Shown here piece after piece: positions 6,007 through 6,029 of a DNA stretch of 6,029 nt (its first letter is position 1; the number at the start of each line of letters is the position of its first letter). This stretch comes from Thermodesulfovibrionia bacterium. Its GTDB lineage: Bacteria; Nitrospirota; Thermodesulfovibrionia; UBA6902. Position numbers and translations under genes: made by a program. The stretch spans positions 1-6,029 of the forward strand of contig CAMYJJ010000175.1 in NCBI GenBank assembly GCA_947258735.1, written 5' to 3'. Under the pieces are notes generated by a model. The model did no database searches and had not been told where the DNA came from. It worked only from the letters and a program-made list of their open reading frames with translations.

Positions 6007-6029
6007 GGGTCGGGGCTCGACAAACGACA

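Overview
The window carries five protein-coding genes with short intergenic spaces. They look chromosomal and come from a Gram-negative, AT-leaning bacterium with a respiratory lifestyle. Two products have signal peptides for the periplasm. One of these is a six-heme c-type cytochrome, which requires periplasmic cytochrome c maturation and suggests anaerobic or microaerobic electron transfer. The mix (YajQ, secreted SlyD-like FKBP, multiheme cytochrome, CopA, DUF302) would suit Nitrospirota or Desulfobacterota. That placement is an impression from protein character, not a phylogenetic result. There are no RNA genes, insertion sequences, CRISPR arrays or phage genes.

Layout, left to right. Positions 1-120 hold an array of 7-bp tandem repeats that abuts the stop codon of yajQ. 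yajQ (121-615, minus) encodes a YajQ-family nucleotide-binding protein. The 243-bp divergent region 616-858 holds two palindromes and the promoters of yajQ and of the rightward pair. That pair is a secreted SlyD-type FKBP peptidyl-prolyl isomerase (859-1419, plus) and a secreted multiheme cytochrome c (1545-2543, plus). They are separated by a 125-bp leader with an 8-codon mini-ORF and a perfect 7-bp inverted repeat. The pair converges on copA (2662-5199, minus), a complete two-HMA copper-exporting P1B-ATPase. Upstream of copA is a 158-bp spacer containing nested inverted repeats (5240-5353), then a DUF302 gene (5358-5744, minus). The last ~285 bp (5745-6029) appear non-coding. They hold a candidate promoter for DUF302, an 8-bp inverted repeat and a perfect 11-bp tandem duplication.

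Likely functions. The FKBP and cytochrome genes may be co-transcribed, with the isomerase acting on periplasmic folding and the cytochrome carrying electrons. DUF302 and CopA are codirectional and may form a small copper-handling unit, but the inverted-repeat element lies between them. I see no complete new defence or mobile system. The less ordinary items are the cytochrome with a CX3CH heme site, the heptamer array, the foldback element before copA, and a 12-bp identity at the two rightward translation starts.
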